A DNA stretch of 50,918 nt from a virus, in IMG/VR virus record IMGVR_UViG_3300010883_025052, positions 1 to 50,918 of that record. The stretch is one strand, 5' to 3'. Of this stretch, positions 7,580 through 16,128 are shown piece after piece. Positions within the stretch are counted from its first letter, which is position 1; each line of letters opens with the position of its first letter. The notes beneath the pieces are model-generated. The model saw nothing but the letters and a program-made list of their open reading frames with translations. It was not told the DNA's origin and made no database searches. The translations under genes were made by a program, and so were the position numbers.

Positions 7580-8611
7580 ATGAAGATTGTCTTTATCGTT
7601 TCAAATCAATCCATGTCAGTGGGTTCCTACAGAATATGGATTCATGATTTTTCTAAATATTTAAAATTTTCAGGATGTGAGATAAAGATAACAGGTAATA
7701 TTAATGAAATATGTGAAGATACTGACGTTGTTATATTAAGCAAAGGTGATTATAAAAAATCAGAGGAATGTAGATCAGTAACTAGTTGCCTAATAGGTGC
7801 GATCAATTTTTCAAATACGGATAAACATGATAAAAACATAGACTTTATTATAACCGGTTCACCTGAGGAGAGATTGAGTTTATTACCAAAATATAATAAT
7901 GTTTTTATAGTTAATCTAATAGAAGAAATGCACAATAGAAATTTCATGAAACTACATGAAGATAAATCTAGTGTATTGACTATAGGAATACATGGCAGTT
8001 ATACTCATGTGCCGAAGTTATCATACGGGTTTATCGATGCTGTTGAAGAAATTAACAATGAAAACCCTGGAACATTTAAGATATTAAGCATATCAAATCA
8101 ACCAAAAAATGCTCTTAATTTTTTTAATAGAATGGGTATTTCAAAAACTGAACTACAATGTAAAGAGTGGGAATATTTGACATTCTTACATGAAATAGAA
8201 CAAATGGATATAGGTGTCGTTTGTAATACATCTGATTTAACAAAAATGCATCCGGAACTTGATAATATTTTTGATCCAGAAGTAGGGTTATATAAATCTG
8301 ATTATGCAATAAGGTTTAAGAACAAGTCAAATCCTGGTCGCGCATTTGTATTTTTTCAATCCGGTATACCCATCATCGCGGATATGACTCCGAGCCACTT
8401 TCCCATGTTATTTGATGCGGAATGTGGATTTTTGGCAAGTAATAAAGAGTCATGGAAAAATGCTTTAAATAAATTAAGAGATGCCAAACTTCGACAAGGG
8501 ATGGCCGAGAAGGCCAATATCAGGTTTATGAACCTATACTCTATGCAAAGAGATGCAGACAATCTTGTGAAAAAAATAAAGGAAATAATTGATGTTAGAC
8601 ACCAGCAATAA
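7580..8611 (+). CDS. Glycosyltransferase-like protein (GT-B fold)
   Basis: A 343-aa protein that abuts the methyltransferase without a gap. The N-terminus MKIVFIVSNQSMSVGSYRIW resembles the start of GT4 enzymes (with S-V-G-S at the glycine-rich loop). The C-terminal part has VFFQSGIPIIADMTPSHFPML and CGFLASNKESWKNALNKLRD, the donor-domain pattern of GT4-type transferases followed by the usual C-terminal helix. The canonical E-x7-E motif is not clear, so activity is uncertain. It shares the polycistron with its neighbours. Confidence 0.65.
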   Translation: MKIVFIVSNQSMSVGSYRIWIHDFSKYLKFSGCEIKITGNINEICEDTDVVILSKGDYKKSEECRSVTSCLIGAINFSNTDKHDKNIDFIITGSPEERLSLLPKYNNVFIVNLIEEMHNRNFMKLHEDKSSVLTIGIHGSYTHVPKLSYGFIDAVEEINNENPGTFKILSISNQPKNALNFFNRMGISKTELQCKEWEYLTFLHEIEQMDIGVVCNTSDLTKMHPELDNIFDPEVGLYKSDYAIRFKNKSNPGRAFVFFQSGIPIIADMTPSHFPMLFDAECGFLASNKESWKNALNKLRDAKLRQGMAEKANIRFMNLYSMQRDADNLVKKIKEIIDVRHQQ

Positions 8612-9416
8612 ACAGGCATTCGTCGATAATATAGGGAAAAAAATGAGCGAACGTGAGTATGTTGCTGAAGAAGGATTTTTTTATATTGCTTTTGGTGAAG
8701 CATTTACGGCTGAGGCAATATTGTCTATAGAATCTTTAAAGAAACATAACCCAAATTGTAATGTTGCATTATATACAGATGCACCTCAGAATATAGATAA
8801 AGAAAAAGCTTCATTAGTTGATATCTTGTTAGGAATACAACCAAACCACATTAGGGCAAAGGTCGACTATATATCACATTCGCCGTTTCGAAAGACGTTG
8901 TACTTAGATTCAGATACGGTAATAGTCAGGAATATTGAAGATATCTTTACGTGCCTAGATCGGTTTGATGTATTAGTTACACATGACTATGCTAGAAAAA
9001 GAAAAAAGTATTCGAGCCTAGTACCAGAATATGAAGAGATACCGTACTCATTTTCTGAGGTTAATGGTGGTGTAATGGCATACGTGGCAAATGAAAAGAC
9101 GGAAAAGTTTTTAGATTTATGGAAAGAGTATTTCTATAAATACTTTCAACAAACTAATGGGTGGGATCAGGTTAGTTTGCGTGTATCATTATGGAAAAGC
9201 AATGTCTCAATTAATCATATGCCGTTTGAGTATAATATCCGTAGTCATGCAAATAGAGAGAAGCAAGATAGATTTCATCATGAATTTGGGGATGATCATT
9301 TAGCTCCCAGAATATATCACATGCATTATGATAATGAAATTCATCAGGGTGTATTTAAGATAACAGATTTAGGTGAGCTTGAAAAAATCGTAAAAGAGAA
9401 GGCAGTATGGTATTAG
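8592..9416 (+). CDS. Family 8 (glycogenin-like) glycosyltransferase
   Basis: About 274 aa. It contains FFYIAFGEAFTAEAILSIES, NVALYTD, KTLYLDSDTVIV with the GT8 metal-binding DSD, VNGGVMAY, and a C-terminal IYHMHYDN histidine motif, all in GT8 order. GT8 enzymes move glucose, galactose or related sugars with retention. Two starts are possible. ATG 8592 overlaps the upstream gene by 20 bp with AAGG nine bases before it, and ATG 8643 has AGGG before it and still keeps the whole fold. The longer form is given. It overlaps the sulfotransferase by 10 bp. Confidence 0.85.
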   Translation: MLDTSNKQAFVDNIGKKMSEREYVAEEGFFYIAFGEAFTAEAILSIESLKKHNPNCNVALYTDAPQNIDKEKASLVDILLGIQPNHIRAKVDYISHSPFRKTLYLDSDTVIVRNIEDIFTCLDRFDVLVTHDYARKRKKYSSLVPEYEEIPYSFSEVNGGVMAYVANEKTEKFLDLWKEYFYKYFQQTNGWDQVSLRVSLWKSNVSINHMPFEYNIRSHANREKQDRFHHEFGDDHLAPRIYHMHYDNEIHQGVFKITDLGELEKIVKEKAVWY

Positions 9417-10297
9417 TGGCAGACGTAGAGTTAACGCTAAGTAATGATTTCACGTATCTTTTATTTATAGGTGCCGGTAGGACTGGATCCTCTGCAGTAG
9501 GTCAAATGCTGAATGCACACCCGAACATATGTGTATCTAATGAGACTCGGCATGTACGTAAATGTATTGAAAATGATCTAGAAATATGTGATACTATCGA
9601 TATTGTAATACAGGCAGCAATAAATGATCTATGTACCGGTGTTGAAAAATATTCGATTTCTGATTCACAGTCTTTATCACGACGTAAAAAGATTCAGAGA
9701 GGTTGGGTCGATATGGGATCACACTTTGAATCGGCCGGCCTCAAAAAAGAGTTAATACAATACGTTGGTGATAAGAAACAAGGTGGAAATTCTAGGGTTT
9801 TTTTTGAACACCCGTATATTTTTATGGAAAAATTTGCCAATGTAAGATGGAGACCGATATCTATTGTTCGTCGCCCATCACAAATTATGTTATCATCATT
9901 TAATTGTATACCAGATGCAAAGCTTCGAGATCCTCATGACACAAAAAGCTTGAAACTATTGGATGAGATATGTAAGAAATTTATGTCAGAGATGGTGGCA
10001 TCCTTTGCAATTTGTGAATTAAGTAATAATCCTCTGATATTATGCTATGAAGATTTAATGAATGATTCATATGGTTTTGCAAGAAACATAGAAGAATCCC
10101 TAAAGCTCAAGCATAATGATAAATGGTGCAACCTGGTGTCTAATACGACTACAAAGTTTGAAGATAGGATACCAACCAATAAGCAGTTGAATGTTTTAGT
10201 ATCTAATCCCGGGTTTGAATCATTTTATCAAAGACTTAAAAAATATGGTATAGTTGATGAGTATGTTGAGAAATATATTAAGGAATTTCCACGGTGA
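9407..10297 (+). CDS. Sulfotransferase-family protein
   Basis: A 296-aa protein starting LLFIGAGRTGSSAVGQML near residue 20, the 5'-phosphosulfate-binding P-loop of PAPS-dependent sulfotransferases, followed by NAHPNICVSNE. The segment RPISIVRRPSQIMLSSFN matches the 3'-phosphate-binding region, where Arg and Ser contact PAPS. CYEDLMND follows, as in the family. It would transfer sulfate to a sugar or other hydroxyl/amine. It overlaps GT8 upstream by 10 bp and the next gene by 4 bp (GTGA), which places it inside the glycan cassette. Confidence 0.8.
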   Translation: MVLVADVELTLSNDFTYLLFIGAGRTGSSAVGQMLNAHPNICVSNETRHVRKCIENDLEICDTIDIVIQAAINDLCTGVEKYSISDSQSLSRRKKIQRGWVDMGSHFESAGLKKELIQYVGDKKQGGNSRVFFEHPYIFMEKFANVRWRPISIVRRPSQIMLSSFNCIPDAKLRDPHDTKSLKLLDEICKKFMSEMVASFAICELSNNPLILCYEDLMNDSYGFARNIEESLKLKHNDKWCNLVSNTTTKFEDRIPTNKQLNVLVSNPGFESFYQRLKKYGIVDEYVEKYIKEFPR

Positions 10298-11484
10298 TAT
10301 ATAAGTCTAAAAATGGAGAGATTGATGAAGCTTTACTTTGTAATGAGGGGATTTCTCATATTTTTTCTAGGTATAGTGCTTTAAAAAATAGATGGCCCAC
10401 CCTAGCAGAAGTACAACGTAATATGCCAAAGATGAGGAATGCAAAGAATGCAATTGCTCCCGTTGAACATGACGTTAACTATAAAAAGAAAATTCCTACT
10501 CTCTCAGAAGAAAAGTTAAATATTTTATTTTCACATTTTTCTCCTTTCAAATATGAAGTTGAAGGTTTGGGTTTACCCCTATATGCTGCAAAAGCATTTC
10601 CGAACTCTACAATTCATTTCACTTATGATAAGCATGAAACTAATCCTTTAATTTTTGAGGCAACGAAAGAAGGAAAAACGAGTAGGATTAATGGATATCT
10701 GGAAAAATATGATGCAGTAATTGCCAGATCTAATGTTTTGGTAAAGATGCAAAATCGAGCAACTGATAAGCTAGTGCTAGACAATAGCGGTCCAAAAGTT
10801 TTAATTAAGCATATGTCCTTGCAATCTAATATGAAATTCGCAGATTTATATTTTAATGAAGAGGATTTTTATCCCCTATTAGATCCAGAGTGTAGAGATT
10901 CAGTCGCCGGCTCATTAGATAAGTTTAATAAAGAAAAAATAATTCTACTTCCCGGCACTTTGTGGAGTGTAAAAACGCAATTAGACTTTATTAGACAGGT
11001 TGATAGTAAGTTGATTAAAGGCTATCACATAATATTTGTTGGCCCCCTTAGGGATAAGGGTTATGTTCAAAAAATAATTTCTGAGTGTGATAAGAAAGAT
11101 TTAGATTATAGTTTTTTGGGAAATGTTAGTGATTTATTTTTGATGGATTTATTTGCGCTATCTGAAATTGTTGCAATACCAATGGATCCAAAAGATTGCG
11201 GACAGCCTGGTGGATACCCTAGGGTACTGGGCGAGGCAATTGGGTGCAGGTGTATATGCGTCTGTGCTAAAACTGTGACTGTCCCACCTGCACTTTCAAA
11301 GTATTGCCTTTCCTATGATCATCATTTAGAAAATGAATTGAATAACAAATTATCAGATATCATTGACAAGTATGATGACGTTGTAAAAGACAGGGGTATA
11401 GTTTGGGATGAAATTATTTTTGAAGACATATGTCAAAAAACCCTAGTTGATGCATTGGGAGATCATCTAGATCTCAAGGTCTAA
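10294..11484 (+). CDS. Glycosyltransferase, GT4-like
   Basis: A 396-aa protein with a GTG start overlapping the previous stop by 4 bp and AAGGA as ribosome binding site. The first 80 residues are hydrophilic and not recognisable. The region KLNILFSHFSPFKYEVEGLGL begins a GT-B N-domain, and KIILLPGTLWSVKTQLDFI, YHIIFVGPL and PGGYPRVLGEAIGCRC make up the donor domain of GT4, with E of LGEAIG in the position of the family's nucleotide-contacting Glu. Donor and acceptor are unknown. Confidence 0.8.
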   Translation: MIYKSKNGEIDEALLCNEGISHIFSRYSALKNRWPTLAEVQRNMPKMRNAKNAIAPVEHDVNYKKKIPTLSEEKLNILFSHFSPFKYEVEGLGLPLYAAKAFPNSTIHFTYDKHETNPLIFEATKEGKTSRINGYLEKYDAVIARSNVLVKMQNRATDKLVLDNSGPKVLIKHMSLQSNMKFADLYFNEEDFYPLLDPECRDSVAGSLDKFNKEKIILLPGTLWSVKTQLDFIRQVDSKLIKGYHIIFVGPLRDKGYVQKIISECDKKDLDYSFLGNVSDLFLMDLFALSEIVAIPMDPKDCGQPGGYPRVLGEAIGCRCICVCAKTVTVPPALSKYCLSYDHHLENELNNKLSDIIDKYDDVVKDRGIVWDEIIFEDICQKTLVDALGDHLDLKV

Positions 11485-11488
11485 AAAG

Positions 11489-12280
11489 ATGAAAAAGATA
11501 ATCATTTTCACAAAGCCTGATTCAAGGTATAGGGAATTTATAGAAACGGCCGAGTCATTAGTCAAAAATATTTTGTGGATTGTTCCTGAAGAGTCTGATA
11601 TTTTCAATATGAATAATCTTTTAGATCCTACATGCAATAATAACATAATAAGTCATCCTAGAAAAAAAGATATTATGTTTGACATCTTTGCTCGAACAGT
11701 ATCGCTATATTCAAATTGCATAATATCATTTTATTATAACCGCATAATACAGGAAAGTGTTTTAGGGACTATGAGATTTAAGTTTAATTTTCATGGTTCT
11801 TTATTACCTGATTATGCTGGTTCGCATGCTTTGAATTGGCAAGTATTAAGAGGCGAAACCAAAACAGGCGTAACTGTTCATGAATTAACTAATAAGATCG
11901 ATACCGGAAGAATCGTACTACAAAAAAGCTTTGATATACATGAGGATCATACGGCCACTGATGTATTATTAGGTGGCGTTCATGTTTCATGTGAGCTATT
12001 AAATGAATTATTATCTAGAATCACCGGTGATAAACTTGAGTATTCCAAAAATACCCTTAAGGGAGATGAGTTTGAGTGTGTAAAGAGGACGGAAAAAGAT
12101 GGTGAGATAACAACGGTTATGTCACCAACTGATATTGTAAATTTATCCAAAGCGCTTGTTCATCCATGGCCTGGTGTTTATTATATGTTGCATGGTAAAA
12201 AATATATTATAAGACGTGTGTTATCTGAAAATGATGCTAGTAACATATTGGAAAAATTAAATCATGGGAAAAAAACTTAG
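11489..12280 (+). CDS. Formyltransferase, sugar N-formyltransferase type
   Basis: A 263-aa enzyme of the methionyl-tRNA/sugar formyltransferase family, which uses N10-formyl-tetrahydrofolate. FKFNFHGSLLPDYAG holds the catalytic N100 and H102, and NKIDTGRIV supplies D138. This N-x-H...D spacing equals that of the ArnA formyltransferase domain (N102, H104, D140). A C-terminal subdomain follows (VHPWPGVYYMLHGKKYIIRRV), as in Fmt/ArnA. In a glycan cluster the likely substrate is an amino-sugar nucleotide rather than initiator tRNA. The gene overlaps the second formyltransferase by 17 bp. Confidence 0.85.
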   Translation: MKKIIIFTKPDSRYREFIETAESLVKNILWIVPEESDIFNMNNLLDPTCNNNIISHPRKKDIMFDIFARTVSLYSNCIISFYYNRIIQESVLGTMRFKFNFHGSLLPDYAGSHALNWQVLRGETKTGVTVHELTNKIDTGRIVLQKSFDIHEDHTATDVLLGGVHVSCELLNELLSRITGDKLEYSKNTLKGDEFECVKRTEKDGEITTVMSPTDIVNLSKALVHPWPGVYYMLHGKKYIIRRVLSENDASNILEKLNHGKKT

Positions 12281-12986
12281 AATAGGTATTTTTGCATATA
12301 ATTTTAAACACTGGAAAACTCAAGAAGGAATCAGAAATCTTTGTATAGCCGGTTTTAAGCCAGCCGTAATATTTGCGGCTGAGCCAGTTCAGTTAAATTT
12401 TTATAGGTCTAAAATTCGTGTAGGTCCAAAAGATTTATTTTTATGGCACCCCAGTAAAATTGCAGAGTTTTATAATATAGATTATCACGTAGTAATACAT
12501 AACTCAAATGAAACATCTGATCTGGTTAAGAAATATGATTTAGATGTAGGTGTTATTTTAGGTGCCAGGATATTAAAGCCAATTGCATTTGATAATTTTA
12601 AGATCGGCGTTATTAATATGCACCCGGGAATCCTCCCCCAAAATAGAGGTTTAGATAATTTAAAATGGGCAATTCTTAATAACTTACCCCAGGGCGTTAC
12701 ATCACATCTAATTGATAAAAATATTGATAGAGGGTTGATAATAACACAGGATAAAATATTAATATATGAAGATGATACTATGATTGATCTTCATATAAGA
12801 ATTCAAAGTCTAGAGCAACGTTTAATGATTGAATCATTAAGATTTTTAAGTGAAAATGGAAAATCGGGATTATCTGCTTTAGGAAAGGGGACATATTATA
12901 AATCCGTCCCAGAAGATATAGAATCAACATTAAATAAAAAATTTAAAGATTATAAGAAAAGAATGAGTAATGCCAGTAGCGATTAG
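12264..12986 (+). CDS. Second formyltransferase-family protein
   Basis: A 240-aa protein with the formyltransferase core. VINMHPGILPQNRGLDNLKW gives N118 and H120 of the active site, and KNIDRGLIITQ gives D155. It lacks the C-terminal subdomain of the neighbouring enzyme and replaces the usual S-L-L-P with G-I-L-P, so it belongs to a different subgroup. The tandem pair suggests two different amino-sugar substrates or a catalytic/regulatory pair. It overlaps the upstream gene by 17 bp and the aminotransferase by 17 bp. Confidence 0.8.
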   Translation: MGKKLRIGIFAYNFKHWKTQEGIRNLCIAGFKPAVIFAAEPVQLNFYRSKIRVGPKDLFLWHPSKIAEFYNIDYHVVIHNSNETSDLVKKYDLDVGVILGARILKPIAFDNFKIGVINMHPGILPQNRGLDNLKWAILNNLPQGVTSHLIDKNIDRGLIITQDKILIYEDDTMIDLHIRIQSLEQRLMIESLRFLSENGKSGLSALGKGTYYKSVPEDIESTLNKKFKDYKKRMSNASSD

Positions 12987-13776
12987 AAATATATTTGAGG
13001 AATACGTAAGAGATCGTTTTAATCTAGAAGATTGTATTGCCGTGAATAATGGAACCGCAGCGTTAATTGCGCCTCTATGGTCACTTGACTTAGAGCCAGG
13101 CGATGAAGTTATTACAACACCCTTTACTTTTATCGCAACCACAAATGCAATAGTAGTTGCTGGTGGTATACCGGTATTTGTTGATATAGATCCTGAAACC
13201 TATCTTATTGATCCAAATAAAATTGAGGCTGCAATTACAGAAAAAACGAAGGCAATTATCCCTGTTCATTTATATGGGAGAGTTTGTGGTATGGATACAA
13301 TTAATGAAATTGCAAAGCGTTATGATATTGTAGTAATAGAAGACACGGCACAGGCATTTGGTGCTGAACATAATTCTGGAATATATGCAGGAATGCTAGC
13401 AGATTGTGGAACTTTTTCTTTCTATAAAACAAAAAACATATCAACGTTTGAAGGGGGTATGATCTGTATGCCTCAAGGGACCCGCCTGGATAGTAATAAG
13501 ATTAGGTCAATTTGTGATCAAGGCCAGGTGGGAAAATATAATCATGAATATATTGGTTTTAATTTTAGGCTAGCCGAACCTCTGTGCTTAATGGCATTAG
13601 AGCAAATGAAGATTCATATGACAGGAATTAAAGCCGAACTTGGGATAAGGGGCCCAGAGCAAGGGCATTATCCAAACGTCATATATGATCAACCTGCTTA
13701 TAGAAAAAAAGGAATCACCGGTAATTGCCCCGTGGCTGAAACGGTTGCGTTATCTATCAAAAATAGAAACAAATGA
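12970..13776 (+). CDS. Shortened DegT/DnrJ/EryC1-family sugar aminotransferase
   Basis: A 268-aa PLP-dependent aminotransferase-like protein; the family usually has about 370-400 residues. Present: NNGTAAL (26-32, phosphate binding), TPFTFIATTNA, VFVDIDPETYLID, IPVHLYG, IEDTAQAFGA (D125, pyridine-N contact), SFYKTKNISTFEGGM (K155, Schiff-base lysine) and GFNFRLAEP. Three parts are missing compared with the family: about 30-35 residues before the NGTAAL region, about 65 residues of the small domain between LEQM and YDQPAYRK, and the C-terminal tail after CPVAE. An in-frame TGA six bases before the ATG excludes a longer start. It may be active in reduced form, partner-dependent, or decaying. 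It overlaps WbqC through ATGA. Confidence 0.8.
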   Translation: MPVAIRNIFEEYVRDRFNLEDCIAVNNGTAALIAPLWSLDLEPGDEVITTPFTFIATTNAIVVAGGIPVFVDIDPETYLIDPNKIEAAITEKTKAIIPVHLYGRVCGMDTINEIAKRYDIVVIEDTAQAFGAEHNSGIYAGMLADCGTFSFYKTKNISTFEGGMICMPQGTRLDSNKIRSICDQGQVGKYNHEYIGFNFRLAEPLCLMALEQMKIHMTGIKAELGIRGPEQGHYPNVIYDQPAYRKKGITGNCPVAETVALSIKNRNK

Positions 13777-14495
13777 AAAACGTTAGTATACACCAACCAA
13801 ATTTTGCACCATGGCTAGGCTTCTTTTTTAAGGTAGCTAGATCAGATGTACATGTATTTTTAGATCATGTTGAATATTCAAAAAACGGGTGGACAAACAG
13901 GAATATAATTCCCATTGCAGGTAAAGATCATTATTTAACGATTCCAGTTAGCAAAAGTTGTACCTCAAAAAGGATATGTGACATTAGAATACCAGACACT
14001 AATGCTAATGCACATAAGAAAATTATTAAAACAATATCAAATCAATATGCAAAATCACCAGGCCATGATCTTATATGTGGGTTCTTTGAGAAAAAGCTAA
14101 CTTTATTTCACGAAAAAAAGATGTCTGACTTTAATTCTGAAATAATATTATGGGCAGCAGAAGTACTAGGCATTGAGACGCCCTTCCTAAAGTCATCAGA
14201 TATTAGTGGGATTGATAATTTTAAAAAGTCTGATTTAGTATTGGGTATATGTCATAATTTAAGTGCCGGAAACTATATAACCGGTGTAGGTGGTACTTCA
14301 TATCTCAATTATGATGACTTTAACTCTAGGGGTATTCATATTTCTAGTCTGGATATTAAAAGTGAATATACGTTTCATAAAAATACATATATGACAAAAT
14401 ATTCTGTTATTGACTTTATATCAAGAAATGGTGTATACAGTAAGGACATATTTAAGCAATTACTTTCTGGCGTGACTTCAAGTTTTTTGGTCTAA
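13773..14495 (+). CDS. WbqC-family protein
   Basis: A 240-aa protein starting VSIHQPNFAPWLGFFFKV, followed by DHVEYSKNGWTNRNII and LTIPVSK, then TGVGGTSYLNYDDF near the C-terminus. These are the conserved features of the WbqC family (the H-Q-P-x-Y/F-x-P-W opening). WbqC proteins are found beside DegT aminotransferases and formyl/acyl-transferases in O-antigen clusters, and their precise reaction is not established. The ATGA overlap with the shortened DegT gene supports a shared step. Confidence 0.9.
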   Translation: MKNVSIHQPNFAPWLGFFFKVARSDVHVFLDHVEYSKNGWTNRNIIPIAGKDHYLTIPVSKSCTSKRICDIRIPDTNANAHKKIIKTISNQYAKSPGHDLICGFFEKKLTLFHEKKMSDFNSEIILWAAEVLGIETPFLKSSDISGIDNFKKSDLVLGICHNLSAGNYITGVGGTSYLNYDDFNSRGIHISSLDIKSEYTFHKNTYMTKYSVIDFISRNGVYSKDIFKQLLSGVTSSFLV

Positions 14496-14497
14496 TT

Positions 14498-15160
14498 ATG
14501 ATTTGTGATTTTAGTATAAAACACTATTCCGATTGCCTAAAGAATGCCATACGGTTAGGATACACTTTTTTTAGAATTAGTGATATAGACTTTACTACAT
14601 TATCACCGAAAGATTTAAAAATTATTATACGTCATGATGTTGATCATGATTTATCTTTAGTTAAGAATTTTAGTAGAGAAGAGACAAATCTAGGTATATG
14701 TGCAACATATTATGTTAGATTACACGCAAAAAAATACAATCTACTGTCATATGAGAATATAAAAATAGTTGAGAGACTTCTCGAAGATGGTCACGAAATA
14801 GGGTTGCATTATGAATTTGGGTGGTCATACGATACGCATGAAAGAAATCTTCAAAAACTTGAATGTGAGATATTGTACTTGCGGGAAATATTTGGGGAAA
14901 ATACTTTTAAATCAGTATCTCCTCATGAGCCATCAAGATCAGGTGATATAAAAATCAGTGAAGCGTTTATGAAAAAAAATGGTTTAACAATTCACTCATA
15001 TGATAGACGACTGTTAACAAATTTCAAATACATATCGGATAGCAGCTGTAGATGGCGGGAGGGATGTATGCATGATCATATAAGGTCGATGACGACGCCT
15101 CTTTATATATTAACACACCCTGTTTGGTGGTATCAAAACACGCCATCAGAATGTTATTAA
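14498..15160 (+). CDS. Polysaccharide deacetylase-like (NodB fold) protein
   Basis: A 220-aa protein with IIIRHDVDHDLSL (D47, D49), resembling the NodB catalytic/metal Asp motif, then HEIGLHYEFGW (H104) as the second metal-ligand region, and SPHEPSRSGD. A C-terminal LTHPVWWYQ fits the last conserved His motif. Canonical members remove N-acetyl groups from GlcNAc polymers. This short form belongs to the group found in glycan and O-antigen clusters with unclear substrates. It starts 2 bp after the WbqC stop. Confidence 0.75.
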   Translation: MICDFSIKHYSDCLKNAIRLGYTFFRISDIDFTTLSPKDLKIIIRHDVDHDLSLVKNFSREETNLGICATYYVRLHAKKYNLLSYENIKIVERLLEDGHEIGLHYEFGWSYDTHERNLQKLECEILYLREIFGENTFKSVSPHEPSRSGDIKISEAFMKKNGLTIHSYDRRLLTNFKYISDSSCRWREGCMHDHIRSMTTPLYILTHPVWWYQNTPSECY

Positions 15161-15173
15161 CGGGAGAAGCAAA

Positions 15174-16046
15174 TTGAAAATATGCGTAATAGGTGTTGGG
15201 AAGATGGGGAAAATACACCTGAAATACATAAAGGCACTAGGTGTGAATTGGTGTTGGCTAGACCCAAACGTTGATTCGGATCCAGATGCTTATTCTGAGT
15301 ACTATAGAATGTATTCATTAGATGATTTAAACCATCTTAATGTAACGCATGTTATTGTTGCAACCCCGGAGAGTACGCACTATACTATAATGAACCAAAT
15401 AATGCAGGCCGATAAAACTAACAATATAAAGATTCTAGTTGAGAAACCGGCAATTATAGATAGGGAACATATGCACATAATGGACGCTAGCAATATTTCA
15501 ACAGGAATGGTCGAGAGGTTTAATCCTGCTATACAATCATTAAAAAAGGTGATTGATGTTGACGCAGTTTTGAGCATAGATTTTGTAAGATGTTCAACAA
15601 TGCCAGTATCAAATCGTAATGTTTCATCATTGGTTGATGTAGGAATACATGACATAGATCTATTCTGTTATTTATTTCCAGACGAAGATGTAGTAGAGAA
15701 AAAAATAATGGTCAATTCTGATACATACACACTATCATTAATGACCGCTAATAATATTATAGGCAGGTTTATTTGGAGTAATGAGACATTTTATAAAGAA
15801 AGAAAAGTGACCGTGCGTCAATGTGACTGTGGATATAGCTTAGATCTAATTGATCAGGTTGTAAAGCAGTTTTCAGTATCAAAGGATGGTACTTTGGCAA
15901 ATACTGTTAGAGATATTTATGTCGAAAAGAAGTCCCCAATACTATCTGAAATTCAGGCATTCATAAATGATGAAATAGTTGATGCAAGGAAGTCACATGC
16001 ATTATATTTTGATATATTATCAGCACTTAAACTTAAGCAGAATTAA
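15174..16046 (+). CDS. Gfo/Idh/MocA-family NAD(P)-dependent oxidoreductase
   Basis: A 290-aa oxidoreductase with a TTG start, chosen because GGGAGAAG lies just upstream and KICVIGVGKMGKIHLKYI, the GxGxxG Rossmann loop, begins at residue 2. The EKP motif is in ILVEKPAIID, and the downstream GIHDIDLFCYL resembles the catalytic G-x-H-x-x-D of the family. In Wlb/Wbp-type pathways such enzymes oxidise C3 of UDP-GlcNAcA ahead of a DegT transaminase. That role fits the neighbours but is inference. An 82-bp gap follows. Confidence 0.85.
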   Translation: MKICVIGVGKMGKIHLKYIKALGVNWCWLDPNVDSDPDAYSEYYRMYSLDDLNHLNVTHVIVATPESTHYTIMNQIMQADKTNNIKILVEKPAIIDREHMHIMDASNISTGMVERFNPAIQSLKKVIDVDAVLSIDFVRCSTMPVSNRNVSSLVDVGIHDIDLFCYLFPDEDVVEKKIMVNSDTYTLSLMTANNIIGRFIWSNETFYKERKVTVRQCDCGYSLDLIDQVVKQFSVSKDGTLANTVRDIYVEKKSPILSEIQAFINDEIVDARKSHALYFDILSALKLKQN

Positions 16047-16128
16047 TTTACTTATATTGATGTACAAACGGCCTTTTTTTAGAAAAATTAACAATATGTT
16101 CTTAATTTAGAAAGCTAGGAAATTTTAA

